A DNA stretch of 64,000 nucleotides from Wuchereria bancrofti (Eukaryota; Nematoda; Chromadorea; Rhabditida; Onchocercidae): contig SSBO01000012.1 of the NCBI GenBank assembly GCA_005281725.1, forward strand, positions 16,145,048-16,209,047, given 5' to 3'. Under the pieces are notes generated by a model that had not been told where the DNA came from, did not search any database, and saw only the letters and a list, made by a program, of their open reading frames with translations. Of this stretch, positions 23,498 through 34,893 are shown piece by piece (position 1 is the first letter of the stretch; every line of letters starts with the position of its first letter). The translations under genes and the position numbers were made by a program.

Positions 23498-25308
23498 TAT
23501 TTTAAAGTTAACTCAAAATCTTTCAGATTTTAAAGTTCATGTCAATTATATTATTTTCATATGGCACTTTAACGTCTCTACCCTTTCGTCGTCTAATCAC
23601 TTGTTTCCTGTGTGAAAGATCTAAGCGATTCCAGATATTTTCATATCGCTGCTGAATTCTCAAAACGAGAAGGAAGAATATCGACTGCAAATTTCACCTT
23701 TTTATCTTGTTCCAATATACCACTGTTGTTCTAGAAATCCTGCTCATTCTAATTGGTCTTTCCAGACCGAAGTTCTTTCGTATTACTTTTCTGATTAAAA
23801 GGTAAAAAAACATCTTCTGGACATTGATAGATAACACTTACTCTTTCTCTCCGTTTTTGCTTTGGAGGGAAGTGGGAAATTTAAATATCAGAATCCATGG
23901 AAAACTCCTATCTTCTATCTCGAAACAGCTTCTTTTCAAAGAACTGTATTTTTTATTTTATGATATTTAAATTGTTATAAACATTGGTCACCATAATTAA
24001 AAATTAATGATTGAATGATTTGCTAACGTTTGTGCAATGGAAATCATTAATTTCTGTAAATCGCCTGTCTTCAGTGCAAGCAGAAAGCAGAAAGCCTTGA
24101 ACAGTAGGATGCAATACTCAGGATAATTCATTATCCAGTTCAATTCAGAAATTCAATACCTCCATTCCCATCTAGGTGAATGCTTGTGCATAACCTATTT
24201 ATTTATCTACTTCACTTATTTTTTGCATTGGTTGGTATATTCCTCATCGAAATTCACTTTTTATCTCGATAATTCATTATTTTTAAACTAATAGGTTTTT
24301 ATGGTTTTTGTAAAGATGCTCCGTATAGGCTTGAGAAGGTATTTTTGTTACAGCGGTTAGTCCTTAGCAGATTTCATCTGGCTTGAATATATTCAATAAA
24401 AAAAAATAACGTGATTAAACCACTAACATTTGTGGTACTATTTTAGAATATCCTGGAACGTTTCTGCTTTCTTAAGATTTTGCAGTTTTTTTGATTTTCT
24501 GCTAAAGAAATGTGGTTAGGAATTATAGCTGCTGTTTCACTGTCACAATTTGTCATGTATACATCCTACTCGATCGAAGATAAGAAACTTTATTGTTATG
24601 GATTCAAAGATGATGTGTGATTCTCGTTATGTCGAAAAACTCATTAATTCTACCTAAATCAGATTTACAGGTTTGTGTGGTCGGAATAATTTCCCAGATG
24701 AGACTGTTTCTGCTTTCAAAAATGAAATATTTAGAGCGTGCTGTCGTGACTTCGAATTGAAAACATTTTCAAAGTGAATATATAGAGCATCAAATAAATC
24801 ATAAGAGCAATGTTTTAAAGTTGTTATTGTACCGCACATTCAGTCGTAGATTTGATGAGAACCGATGTTTCGTAGAGGAAACCAATCTCCGTCATTCCAA
24901 GTTTAGAAATCGTCAATACGGGATGTTGCGCACTACCGTTAGCAACTAATTTTCTTCTAAAACTAATATGCCCGAATCGGGAAAATACTAAACCATAGTG
25001 GGTACTGTATGGCTTGCATGCATCTAGTCAGGTATACGGTATAAGCATTGCACACTGTAGAACTATTTTTGGTCTTTCGCTTGAGGCCTTAATTTTTCAT
25101 TAAGTATCGACAACTTTTAACGAAGAGGTTTAGCGTGGTATTGTAGCGTGGTCAGTCCAGCTTTCATTTTTAATTCTTTTTTTTGACATTCAGAGTTGAT
25201 TCAGGATTCACTTAAAGGTGTCCTTTTAGTTTGTGCTTGTTGTGACTCATTCCTGACTGGATTGTTCTATATAGTGCTTTTAATATATACGGTGACTTAA
25301 TCTGTATT
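23498..25308. other. Intergenic region between GPCR and eIF4E2
   Basis: No coding exon supported on either strand; short open frames only. Presumed 3' UTR of the GPCR and promoter of the next gene. Confidence 0.6.
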
Positions 25309-26925
25309 ATGTTGGAAACGCTTGTTGAAGGAGAGCCTAAAATGTCTGGTGATAGCAATTTGCTTGAAGCGAAAGGAGAATTGAAACAGCAATCAAAACC
25401 AAATTTAGTACTATTAGTGGTATAGCTTTAATTATTTATTTTATCTTAAATTCCTAGGAATCAAATGTTTTTCATTTGTGTAGAAAACATTTCCTATTAT
25501 TCTCTAATCAACTTCATTTTGACGAGGTGAGCTACTAATGTACCTGGCGTAGTAAAATTCCGGACTTTACGAATTTTCATTTCTTTTTTTTCACTAGTGA
25601 TTAAGAGATTATGCACCAAACATGAGTTTTTTGATCCAATTCTACAACTATTCTTTAGAAACCGACTCCTTGCAATGACGGTGAGCATCCCCTGGAATTC
25701 ACCTATGTGTTTTCGTATTTTGTACGTCCACAAGGGAAATTTGATCCAGAAGATTATGCTTTATATGTACAACCAGTGGCTTCGTTTAATTCCGTGGAGC
25801 AATTCTGGAATACGTATTGTTTCTTGAAACGTCCAGCTGGTTGGTTATTCAAGTTCAGCAAAGTCTTGGCTTACATCTCCAAAGATTTCTATTTTATACG
25901 TTGTTTTAGATATTTAAATGTTTTTTTGTGAATCGTCTGTAGTACATCTGTTAGGCGGTCACAAGAAGGAATGAAGACTCTAAAGTTTAGTTTAAATAGA
26001 ATTTCGAAATTGTAGCAACTCATCTAATCTTACTTGCAGCAAATGCAGATTTCAGATATCAATGAGAAAGTAGATTTCCATATGTTCAAAGAGGGTATCA
26101 AACCTGTTTGGGAAGATGACGCAAATCGGAAAGTATTATTTTGGCATCTTTTGACACATTTTAATATGGTTTCATGTTATTAATGACTGAAGGTTGCGAC
26201 GAGTTTTTGATTTATTAGTAGTTTTTTGCACAAAAGAGAAAGTTTCATTCTTTATTTAGGGTGGTAAATGGATTCTGCGTTTGAAAAAGGGTTTTTCATC
26301 AAGAATATGGGAAAATTTGATATTAGCAATGATTGGCGAGCAGTTCCTTGTAGGTGAGGAAATTTGTGGTGCAGTATGCTCCATTCGTAATCAGGTTAGT
26401 TTTGTGTGCGACTTCAAGAAAAATTTATTTTACCTACTTATACTCTTCATAAGTACAAATATTAACTCCTTTATCAAGTTTTCTTGCATAATGATTTTCT
26501 TTACAAAAAGATCGCATTAATTTAAATATCCTGACTTCTAGAAATCCAGAAACGATCAGTTTTGATATTATTACTGTCGACTTATGTTATTGCATTGCTT
26601 TTTGAATATATTAAGTGTTTTACGATTATGTTTAAAATTTTTTAGTTCTGAATTTGTTGGTAAAAGTGTGAAGAACTGCTATTTAGATTTGTCATTTTTA
26701 TAATTTATAATTCCCCAGCTATATTTTAATTAGCTCTAATTTTATTTATAGGAAGACATTGTATCTTTATGGAATCGCACAGCAGATAATTTGGCAACAA
26801 CAAACCGTATTCGTGACACTTTGCGACGGGTTTTGAATCTACCTCCAAATGCCATTTTGGAGTACAAGCGTCATGATGACTGCTTAAAGCATGTTTTTGT
26901 TTTTGTGTGGTTGCGTCCTTGCTGA
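25309..26925 (+). CDS. ife-4: eIF4E2/4EHP-type mRNA cap-binding protein
   Basis: Translational repressor-type cap-binding protein that binds the 5' cap but binds eIF4G poorly. Exons: 25309 to 25407 or 25416 (two possible in-phase donors), 25659-25839, 26056-26132, 26260-26394, 26752-26925; about 221-224 residues. Diagnostic stretches: GEHPLEFTYVFSYFVRPQGK, VEQFWNTYCFLKRP, VDFHMFKEGIKPVWEDDAN, GGKWILRLKKGFSSRIWENL, MIGEQFLVGEEICGAV, IVSLWNRTADNLATTNRIRD, RRVLNLPPNAILEYKRHDD. These match human eIF4E2 far better than eIF4E1; the cap-stacking Tyr (SYF) and Trp (PVWED) are present. I set intron 2 as 25840-26055 because it gives RPAD-INEKVDFH, aligning with RPGDLTGHSDFH. The C-terminus (LKHVFVFVWLRPC) differs from the family's usual end. 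The start could also be the internal Met at 25342. Confidence 0.92.
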
Positions 26926-29900
26926 AAGCTGGGGAAAGCTAGATAAGACTGCAACTAATTATTTAAAAGCAGACATGCTGCTGTAAGGTTGCTAAGCAGT
27001 TCAAAGTGACCGAAATGTATGTGTAGTGCCGAAGATTTTTTTAGATAAAGAATTATTAAATCTTTTTAGAATAAAAGCGTGCAATTTTTTTTAAATTTAT
27101 TGTTTTTGGACATTTCTGTAATTAATTTTCTTATGACAGAGACACTGAATGAACGTTTTGATTCCTCATTTATAAATTTATATTTAAATCTACTCACTAA
27201 TATTAAACCCACTCATGTCGATTTTTGATCTGCTATTGGATTAAAAAGTATATTCCAGGGACCAAAGTAGTTATCGCCATACAAATGTGGACTTGCCGAG
27301 AAGATAAAATGAACTGTTGTTTCTTTGTATATAATGAATAGACATTTCTTTTGCGTGTTTTCACTGGAATAAAATTTTTTTGTAATATTTTCCTGATAAA
27401 TTAGTACTGAAATCTCGCACTCGTCTGAAATGCTTTCAAGATTGGTTTCTCAATTAATTGTTATTTCAAAACAGTGAGAGTTAGTGATGGAAATAAGTTA
27501 TGGTTTAGGTAGCCCATGGTTGGGTTTTAGGAGGAAGTAGGAATAGACAATATAAACAAGGCCGTGCCGAAGATTAGGTTTTTTTAGTGGACGTTAGAAA
27601 TGGTAAAATTGTTAAGATCCCAGGCCGCAGAATATGTACACATATAGGATAGGAAAACAGTTTAAAATCCTGTTTCTTTCAAGATTTCTGATACATAGCC
27701 GAATCTGTAAATGATTTTAGTAAATGTTAATATACGTTCTGTGCATTGTTCAAACATCCGGTTGATGTTTTATTTACTGAATATTTATTTTTCTTCATTC
27801 TTTTCCGGCACCACAAAAGTGCGTAAGAAGTTTAAGATTTCAGTCTTTTGTTTAATTGTGATTGTGAAAGAATGGACATCCATATGCTTTATGCGTTCCC
27901 AATAGGCTGTTTGTTGACTCTGTTTCGAAATGTCTAAATTTTGGGTTGTTTCTCTGTTTACTTGCCGGTTGTTTCATTGTTTCATGGCTTAATAACTATT
28001 TCACCTACACATTCTACATTATTCATATTTCTCCCAAAAGTGATAGTGTTATGAGGGGATGATAAATATATAGTTAACTCTATATCATTAAGGAGTTCCT
28101 CACCGAATGTACAGCGCCTTACGTTTTTAAAAGATATGTGTACCAGCCTTTATCGTATGGTATCATTGCTCTTTTAGAGTTAGGATTCAACTTTCAAGCA
28201 TATTTTTTTCTGTCGCGGTTGTTCCTGCACAAGAAAATGCATTAATTAAAACCCATCCTTAATTTTATTCCAACAATGGTATTATTCATGATATTGGTTT
28301 TATGCATTTTTGTGTAAATACCGAAGTTTACTACGTTGATGGCAATGTAATTCTATATTTTTATAAGTACTAATGGATTAGTGAGGTAAAGTTTCAGAAT
28401 TACATTTACACTGATGGAGATTATCTTCTAGTTCAAAACACTCGATTTCTTGGAATTCCAAGTCTTTTCAGATTGAATCCTAAGCTTTCTAAAAATGACT
28501 GCTATTAATTTTAAGTAAATATGATCTCTGTTTTGAGTCTAATTTCATAAATCTTTCATTTTTTAGTGGTTCAGAAAATTTATGAAATTTCCCCAAAGTT
28601 TTGGCAGTTTGAAGGACAGAAAAATGCTAAATGGCAATACTTTAGAGACAGTGGTATCGCTATTTTCAAGAAACTTTTGATGTTCTGTTCGCTTTTCTCT
28701 ATATTGTCTTGTCATGAAATTCAAGCCATTTTAGATCCAAAAATTCGAGTTGAGTGAGAAATCTGAACTTTATCTCATAATCAGTGTGTTTTCGTTCCAG
28801 TTTTAGTTAAGTCTTCTTTAGTTTATAAATAGATTTTTAATAGTAATTCGGATAGTCCACAAGAGCTTACCACTAAGAAAGTTATTGGATGGCAATCGAA
28901 TGGTCGAATCGCTGTATTTATTACATTTTGAAAGTATGAAATCACACCGAAAGATTTGGATGATTTGATACCAGTTGTGGAAGATAATTTTTACCTCGAA
29001 TTAATTGTTACTAACTGAATCCAGTATGTTCATGAAATCTGAGAAGGCCCCAATCTAAATCGTGTTTTTGCTGTTGGTATTTCAGCATCGAAACATCAAT
29101 CACAAAGTGAGGATACACTTCTCTTCACTTCATTTCTGTACATTTTTTGATTTTGTTCCTTTAAATTTACCGAAATTTTCCAAAATTCCTCTTATTTTAG
29201 ATAATATTCGAGTTCACAGTTGACTGAGTTTTATTGAAGAACATTTTTCCATCCATGCATTAAACTTATTTATATGCGTACTTGATTTTCACAACTGATT
29301 ATGGCCTACATCATTGTTCTAGAGAAATGAAATGAGTTTTTACATGATTTTTCACCATTTCAGAAGACTCAAAAACATATGTGAAACATCACTTTAGGCG
29401 GAGTTACAGAAAAGATATTAGCAAGGATTATCAAAGAGTATAAACCAATAGCTAAAGGGGGCTTTTTGTTTTTGTTGTATAGCGATAGAGTTGTAACCTA
29501 GATTTTCTTACGTTTCATTGATTATTTTGTTACTTTATCACTTGTTTGTTCTCTGTGGTTAACCATATGGAACCAAAGATCTTTAGTTTTGTGTGGTTAA
29601 CTGTTTTGACATAAATTACCGAAAACTTCTGTTGACAGTAAGATTGAAATTTTATTATGAACTTGACTGAAGATTTAAAGCGAAATTTCAGTTATATTGT
29701 AATTTCAGTTATATTGAGTTACGCTGCAAGTAAACCAAGATTCGGTCTGTAATCTTCCGTGCAAAACCTGATAGTATCGGACTTTTTTATAGTGTTATTT
29801 AGATTGAAACTAGGCAAAGTTTTTTATTTTATAAATTAGCAATTTTTTGACTTACTTTTCCGCATGTCAACTACGACTTTATATTGTAGAAATTTAAAAT

Positions 29901-30536
29901 TTTGGTCCTTTAAAAGTTACGAAAAATAAAACTTCAGGAAGTTCGAACGTTAAAGCAATTCTGATGAAAAAATTCTTCGCTAAGCGAACTGAACGAATAA
30001 AATAGATGGAAATGTTAAGCTGTTCATTACTCGTCATGCTGTTTGTTTGAATTTTTGTTTGGATTTTACACTTTGTAGTTGGTATTTCATTTTTTTTTTT
30101 GGTTCTTTATGAGTTTGAAACAAGAACCGTAATGCAAAAGTAACTTCAAAATATTAGTTTTTTCTTTAAAAAGAAGGATGTTGCATTGCATCCATTGTCT
30201 TAATGCATTTGTTGAGATAGCCAAACAAGAGTTTTATGAGTCGAAGTAGATATCAAGAATAAGTTTTCAGAATACTATTTCTGTATTTTGTCATAGTCCT
30301 ATAGCTCATTTTGTTGAAGATAAAAAACGATTTGAATCGTTATTAATTTTTGCCTCTATAATTGATGAGTCTTTTCTACAAGAATTTGCAATTTCATAGT
30401 AGTGTGTTTTATCCCAATGCTGTAATCATATTAAAATGTAAATGTTGCTATTCACTTTCTTTTTGGATGAAACTTTCAATTGGAGTGGTTTTTTCGACAT
30501 TCATGACTGAATTTTGCAGTGTTACTTCTCGGCATC
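26926..30536. other. Intergenic region with a stop-interrupted coding-like frame
   Basis: No intact gene. The plus-strand stretch 28551-29155 stays protein-like in one frame (see separate entry); a similar same-frame stretch at about 29340-29500 reads GGVTEKILARIIKEYKP. A small direct repeat of about 18 bp lies at 29683-29717. The rest is A+T-rich without signal. Confidence 0.5.
28551..29155 (+). pseudogene. Possible decayed gene, unrecognised
   Basis: In one plus-strand frame about 200 codons contain no TAA, one TAG and several TGA, with protein-like segments between them: VQKIYEISPKFWQFEGQKNA from 28569, SPQELTTKKVIGWQSNGRIA from about 28854, YEITPKDLDDLIPVVEDNFY and FAVGISASKHQSQSEDT. An acceptor-like TTTTTTAG precedes the first segment. 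No family is recognised; the first segment faintly recalls the N-terminal helices of Y-family DNA polymerase kappa but I would not assign it. Could instead be chance, or exons whose introns I cannot see. Confidence 0.3.
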
Positions 30537-31631
30537 ATGCAGTGGTTCTCTTTTCCGACGTTACCAGTCTGGTTAATGATAATGGTAATATCTTTATAAA
30601 AATATGTTTTAGAAACCTAGGAAACGTATATCCATATGTTGTTCTTATCTGATAATTACACTCGTTTATTACCCGCAACATTTTCGCTATCTGTTAGGAA
30701 ATTTTTGAAATTAATGATATCTTCTATTAGCTTCAAATTCGTTCTTATTTTTCAGGTATGAGATCACAGTCCTTTTTTTTGTTACCATAATTTTAGTTAT
30801 TAGTTGTACAGGTTTGATTCTACAGGTGGGACTTGATTTTTCCCACGAGAAGCTTCAAGTAAGTTTTTGAATTTACGATCCTTCATGTAACATTACTTCT
30901 TTCGCGCAATAAATTATAGATATATCTAAATTTAGCACAGCGGTGAATACCAATTTTTAAAGAAAAGATTTTAGTGTAGCATCAGTGAAGCTTTATGATG
31001 TATTTTCAACAATATGAGGTCGTGTTCACAGACGATTTATTACCTTCCTAATCTCATTCTTGATTATTTGTGAAACTCGAATGATGACTTCCCATTTTTA
31101 TCGGAATGTAAGTTTTCTCACTCACTTAAAGTTTGGTGATCAGCGATCGAGAGTTGAATTTCGTTCTAGATTCTAGAAAAGTGCAGGAATTGTGAATATG
31201 GTCGGAACATTTTCTCGAACTTACTGCACTTATGGTATGTATCTTTACTTGTTTTCTGCAAGTAAATTATTCTTCCTTCATTTTTCTGACTGTAGATTGA
31301 AGGGCATTTCTTGCACATTTTAACTTAAATATGTTAACATCTGGATAGTATCTATTGATATTTTTCTACATATACCACAATAGTAAGTTGTCCTAACGAT
31401 AGTATGGATAAGAAAAAATGGAATAAAATGAAAACAAAATTCGAATCAAACTGGATACTGAACGTTTTCGCTATATTTATTGTTATATTCTTTTGCAGGT
31501 ATCACTCGGATATGTCTAGTTTACTGCAAAATACCAATGATTTCTTGCATCTATTTCTGCTCAGTTATACTACCTTCCTTACAATGGGTATGATTTCATT
31601 CGTAGTCTGTCATCGGTTTGTACAGCGTTAA
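30537..31631 (+). CDS. Small membrane protein (111 aa), unrecognised
   Basis: Exons 30537-30571, 30756-30858, 31170-31234, 31499-31631; donors and acceptors (TTTTTCAG, TTCTAG, TTTTGCAG) join in phase 2, 0, 2 to give 111 residues ending at a TAA. The sequence starts MQWFSFPTLPVW, has a strong hydrophobic segment (ITVLFFVTIILVISCTGLIL, about residues 14-33), a polar middle with two cysteines (EKCRNCEYG) and a second hydrophobic segment near the end (FLHLFLLSYTTFLTMGMISF) followed by a basic tail (CHRFVQR). A TTTTGCAG acceptor-like site 18 bases before the ATG could be a spliced-leader site. I do not recognise the family. A perfect 17-bp hairpin follows the stop codon by 20 bases. Confidence 0.55.
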
Positions 31632-31650
31632 ATACTAAGTGTTAAATACG

Positions 31651-31694
31651 AATAAATTATGCTTAAAACTTTTACGCTTTAAGCATAATTTATT
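31651..31694. repeat. Perfect 17-bp inverted repeat with AATAAA, after the membrane-protein gene
   Basis: Arms 31651-31667 (AATAAATTATGCTTAAA) and 31678-31694 are exact reverse complements around a ten-base loop. The left arm starts with AATAAA, so this is a candidate polyadenylation/3' end hairpin for the preceding gene. Confidence 0.85.
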
Positions 31695-33271
31695 TGTGTG
31701 TCTTAGGTATCTTGAAATCATTTCGCGTTAATTAATTTATTTTTTGGAAGTTATTTCTGTTCTTTATGTTTTCATTTCTTACTGCTTTGCTCAAAAGGGT
31801 TTTAGTAACAGTGTGAAGTGTTTTCTCTTAACCATTTTTTTTTCTCTTGACATATTTTCTTTTTGGTGTGTGATGCACTCAGTTTTTACACTGTGGGTTT
31901 TAAACTCACTTTTATAATATGTCATAATATAAGAAAAAATGTCTGGGTTCGCTCTATAAGCTCTGAAGGTGCGTTTTTTCTTTACATATAGGTTATTAAT
32001 TTGATGATCGTTTCTATGAATTAATTCAAATAGCTTTAAAAAAATAGCTTTTTTTAAAAATTTTTTTTAAAATGGCGTTGAAGGAGATTAATTGCATTCT
32101 GATAGGTTATCTGTTTGTTTAATTATCTTCTTAATTGTCTTCTTGTAATGTTTGTCTCAAATGAAAAGTATTTTGTGTTACCAATTTTTAAATTAGGCAA
32201 ATTTATAATCTTTTAGTGCTCCAGTTTCAGTTGTGTGACGGGGGTTTTTAACTTCAAATGGTATAAATAAAGTTATCTAATTGGTTTCTACAAAACTGTC
32301 CTGATAAAATTTGAAATTAACAGTTAACAGTTATGCTATGGTGCAAGACAGGAACAATTCCAGAATAAAGCTGCTCCTTTTTTGCTAACTGACTGCCATC
32401 GAAGTTGCCATGACTGGATAGTTTGTCTGTTAATAAGTTGAATCACAAATTTATTAGTAGCAATGCTTTTTATTGAGTTATACATGAACCTTACTGTTTG
32501 ACACTTTCACTGGCCAATCATTTATTTTATGCGAACAAGGTGTTGTGCATGCTTGTAGCGCTTACGTCAATTTTTATCGTATCGTTATCAGTAGCATACT
32601 GCATTCGTACTTCTCAACCACTATCATTTCAAGGACTTTTTGCTTCATTTCTTTCTTTGCTCTTCCTCATTTTTCCTTTTGGTAATGTCGCAATTCCATA
32701 TTCGTCTTTTAATCATATATGATTCTTATTATTTGTGACAGAAACCATGACTATACATCGACGAACAATTTCAAAAAAATTAAGGTTCAGAGACTGTTTT
32801 AAGTTTTGAAATCTTTGCTGTTCTCTTCGAAGGACAAAATCTTCCAGAAGTAGACATACTGTAATTAAACTAACGAAAATTATGCTGATTCACTAGTTCT
32901 ATTTTTTAGCATTATTTCTGTTGCTGAACTTTCATAGAGGAATTTGTTTAAAGATGTTCGGCTCATTCGTCGACAGATGCTACCATTTCTATTTCCTGTC
33001 TGGGTTCATTTGTTTTGCATAGATTTTCCTCATCTTAAATAAAATGCTATTTTCTGGCTGTCACTTTTAAAAGATAAAGTAAAATAAAAGCAGAAGTGAT
33101 TTATATAGCTTATTTTGCATTTTTAACCATATTTTGAAAAAATTGAAACCACTTGAAATTTATGTTGTCAGTTATATGTATGTAAATATACGTTAATAAA
33201 CATGACTATTTCCTCAATTACTGTAATCTATAAGTGAAATAGCTATTATGCAGTCACATTACCTAACGTAT
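31695..33271. other. Intergenic A+T-rich region
   Basis: No supported gene. A hydrophobic open frame at 32498-32722 (VLCMLVALTSIFIVSLSVAY) has no start or splice context that I trust; T-rich DNA easily yields such frames. Confidence 0.5.
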
Positions 33272-33707
33272 CTTTTCTAATTTAAATATACATTTGTTCG
33301 GATAAAACGGATTCATATCTATTAGATTTCACCAGCCAGAATCAAATCCGTGAATTTTTCAATTCCTCAAATGTCCAACTACATCGAAGTGGTGCCGAAG
33401 TTGAAGATTAGCTTCAGAAACTTTTCCAGAAATACCACTTGTTAATCTATATGAATGTCTTCCTTTTTCCGTAACTGGAATTGATTTGCTCTTTAAGGCT
33501 TTATCAAGCATTGATTTGGCATTCCATAATGCACCCGAAAATGTCTTTAAATTCATCAGCTGATTATTGTTTCCAAATTTAGAAAGTTGAATTATAACTA
33601 TTTTGGCCTGCTCTCTTTTTATAATTTTTCATATGTCTGAAATATTTTGATTCCCAGAATAAAAACGCTGGGCGGCTTCAACTGCTATACGTTGGCATAA
33701 TGCTTAT
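33272..33707 (-). pseudogene. Possible decayed intronless gene, unrecognised
   Basis: On the minus strand one frame runs about 145 codons with three in-frame TGA codons and no TAA or TAG until the end. It begins after a TAA with ALCQRIAVEAAQRFYSGNQN, passes a TGA, continues through REQAKIVIIQLSKFGNNNQL and an uninterrupted 66-codon stretch (33556-33359: GALWNAKSMLDKALKSKSIP, EKGRHSYRLTSGISGKVSEA, LQLRHHFDVVGHLRN), then TGA, KIHGFDSGW, TGA and NLIDMNPFYPNKC. Composition is that of a real soluble protein rather than of translated A+T-rich spacer. I see no splice sites that would remove the stops. Family unknown; a processed pseudogene is the simplest reading. Confidence 0.35.
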
Positions 33708-34210
33708 TAATGTAAAAAAAGAGAAATTAAATTAATGTTTCGGATGATTTTTACAAGAGTTTCTTCTTACGATGACTCGATTGACGTGCTTAGTGAGAAA
33801 CGTACTGCATTGGATGGCGTGTTAGAGTTTTATACGTTCATATATTTCGACGTTGTTTTAAGTGTTCAATACCGTGCTAAAATATATGCAGGAAGTTCCT
33901 AAAAATAATAGGTTTTTAAATTAGAAATATTCTGATAAGCAAACAGGATTGTAAAGAAGAGAACTTATCTTCTAATCCAACCATATCATGGCTATTTATC
34001 GGAACTGTATTTCCCATGCCATTTTACTCTTATGCTATCAGTGTATAGCTTAATTCAGCATATTGTTATATAAAGGACCAGACGCATCTCATGTGAATAG
34101 TCAGTTTGTATTTCCTTTAATTTTTATTGCAAAATTTTCAGTTTTGGTGTAAAAACGTCGTTATCGGTGTGGTTTCTATATCTTGTTTTAAGCCATCTTC
34201 AGTGTCCAAG

Positions 34211-34893
34211 ATGGCCGGTGAAAAGAAAGACTTGAAGAAATACACAATTGCAGAAGTTGCTGCGCATAATGATGCCTCGTCCACATGGCTAATCATCGAT
34301 AATAACGTTGGTTTACCAGATGTAGATATATGTTGATAAATTTTAGTTCAAATATCAAATTATTGGAAAAAGTTCCATTTTTGTTTTTTATTATTTCGAC
34401 TCTTTTTTTTTAGTCAAATTTGTTGATTAATTTTTTTTAAACGGTTAACTGCAGTGACTGTCTGCTCTCTTTTATCGATTGGTATCTTTAGTTGTATTAC
34501 TGATTGACTAGCACAACTGTCAGCTGCAGTTATTCAGTCTAATTACTTTTACAGGTTTACGATGTAACAAAATTTTTGGAAGAGCATCCAGGCGGGGATG
34601 AAGTTCTGCTGGAGCAAGCTGGGCAAAATGCAACAGAAAGTTTCAAAGATATTGGTCATTCACGGGATGCTGTGGAGATGACTAAAGAATATCTGATTGG
34701 TTATTTGTGTGATCCGAATGCAACAGAAGCAATAGGAGACAAAACAAACTCAACCACCATACCGGTCATCGCCAAAGGCGACGTGTCATGGGTAGATATC
34801 ATATTCAGTCCAACGTGGAGTAATTTTCTGATTCCTTTAGCTATATCTGGCGTCATATATCTTCTCTATCGAGGCATAAAAACTGTTTTTTGA
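34211..34893 (+). CDS. Cytochrome b5, tail-anchored
   Basis: Haem electron carrier of the ER (or outer mitochondrial) membrane serving desaturases, elongases and P450s. Exons 34211-34306 and 34555-34893; 144 residues. Residues 1-32 [20 protein letters not shown]...; exon 2 opens [20 protein letters not shown] with the axial His in HPGG, and the second axial His is in [12 protein letters not shown] polar linker with possible N-glycosylation sites follows, then a C-terminal anchor [18 protein letters not shown] and a short basic tail. An in-frame upstream ATG at 34127 is judged 5' leader because a TTTTCAG acceptor (about 34125-34132) sits between it and the family-like start. Length and motifs are typical. 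Confidence 0.95.

Noticed and set aside
28566..28757. Resemblance to the N-terminal region of DNA polymerase kappa
   Set aside because: Only a short, weak similarity recalled from memory, with no polymerase catalytic motifs downstream.
32498..32722. Hydrophobic open frame that could be a multi-pass membrane protein
   Set aside because: T-rich DNA gives such frames by chance; no start codon, acceptor or partner exons fit.
33272..33707. Possible Wolbachia-derived insertion or mitochondrial (NUMT) DNA read with TGA as Trp
   Set aside because: No recognisable bacterial or mitochondrial gene sequence; base composition does not differ from its surroundings.
34127..34210. Upstream in-frame ATG extending cytochrome b5 by 28 residues
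   Set aside because: The extension is not family-like and an acceptor-like site lies just after the upstream ATG.
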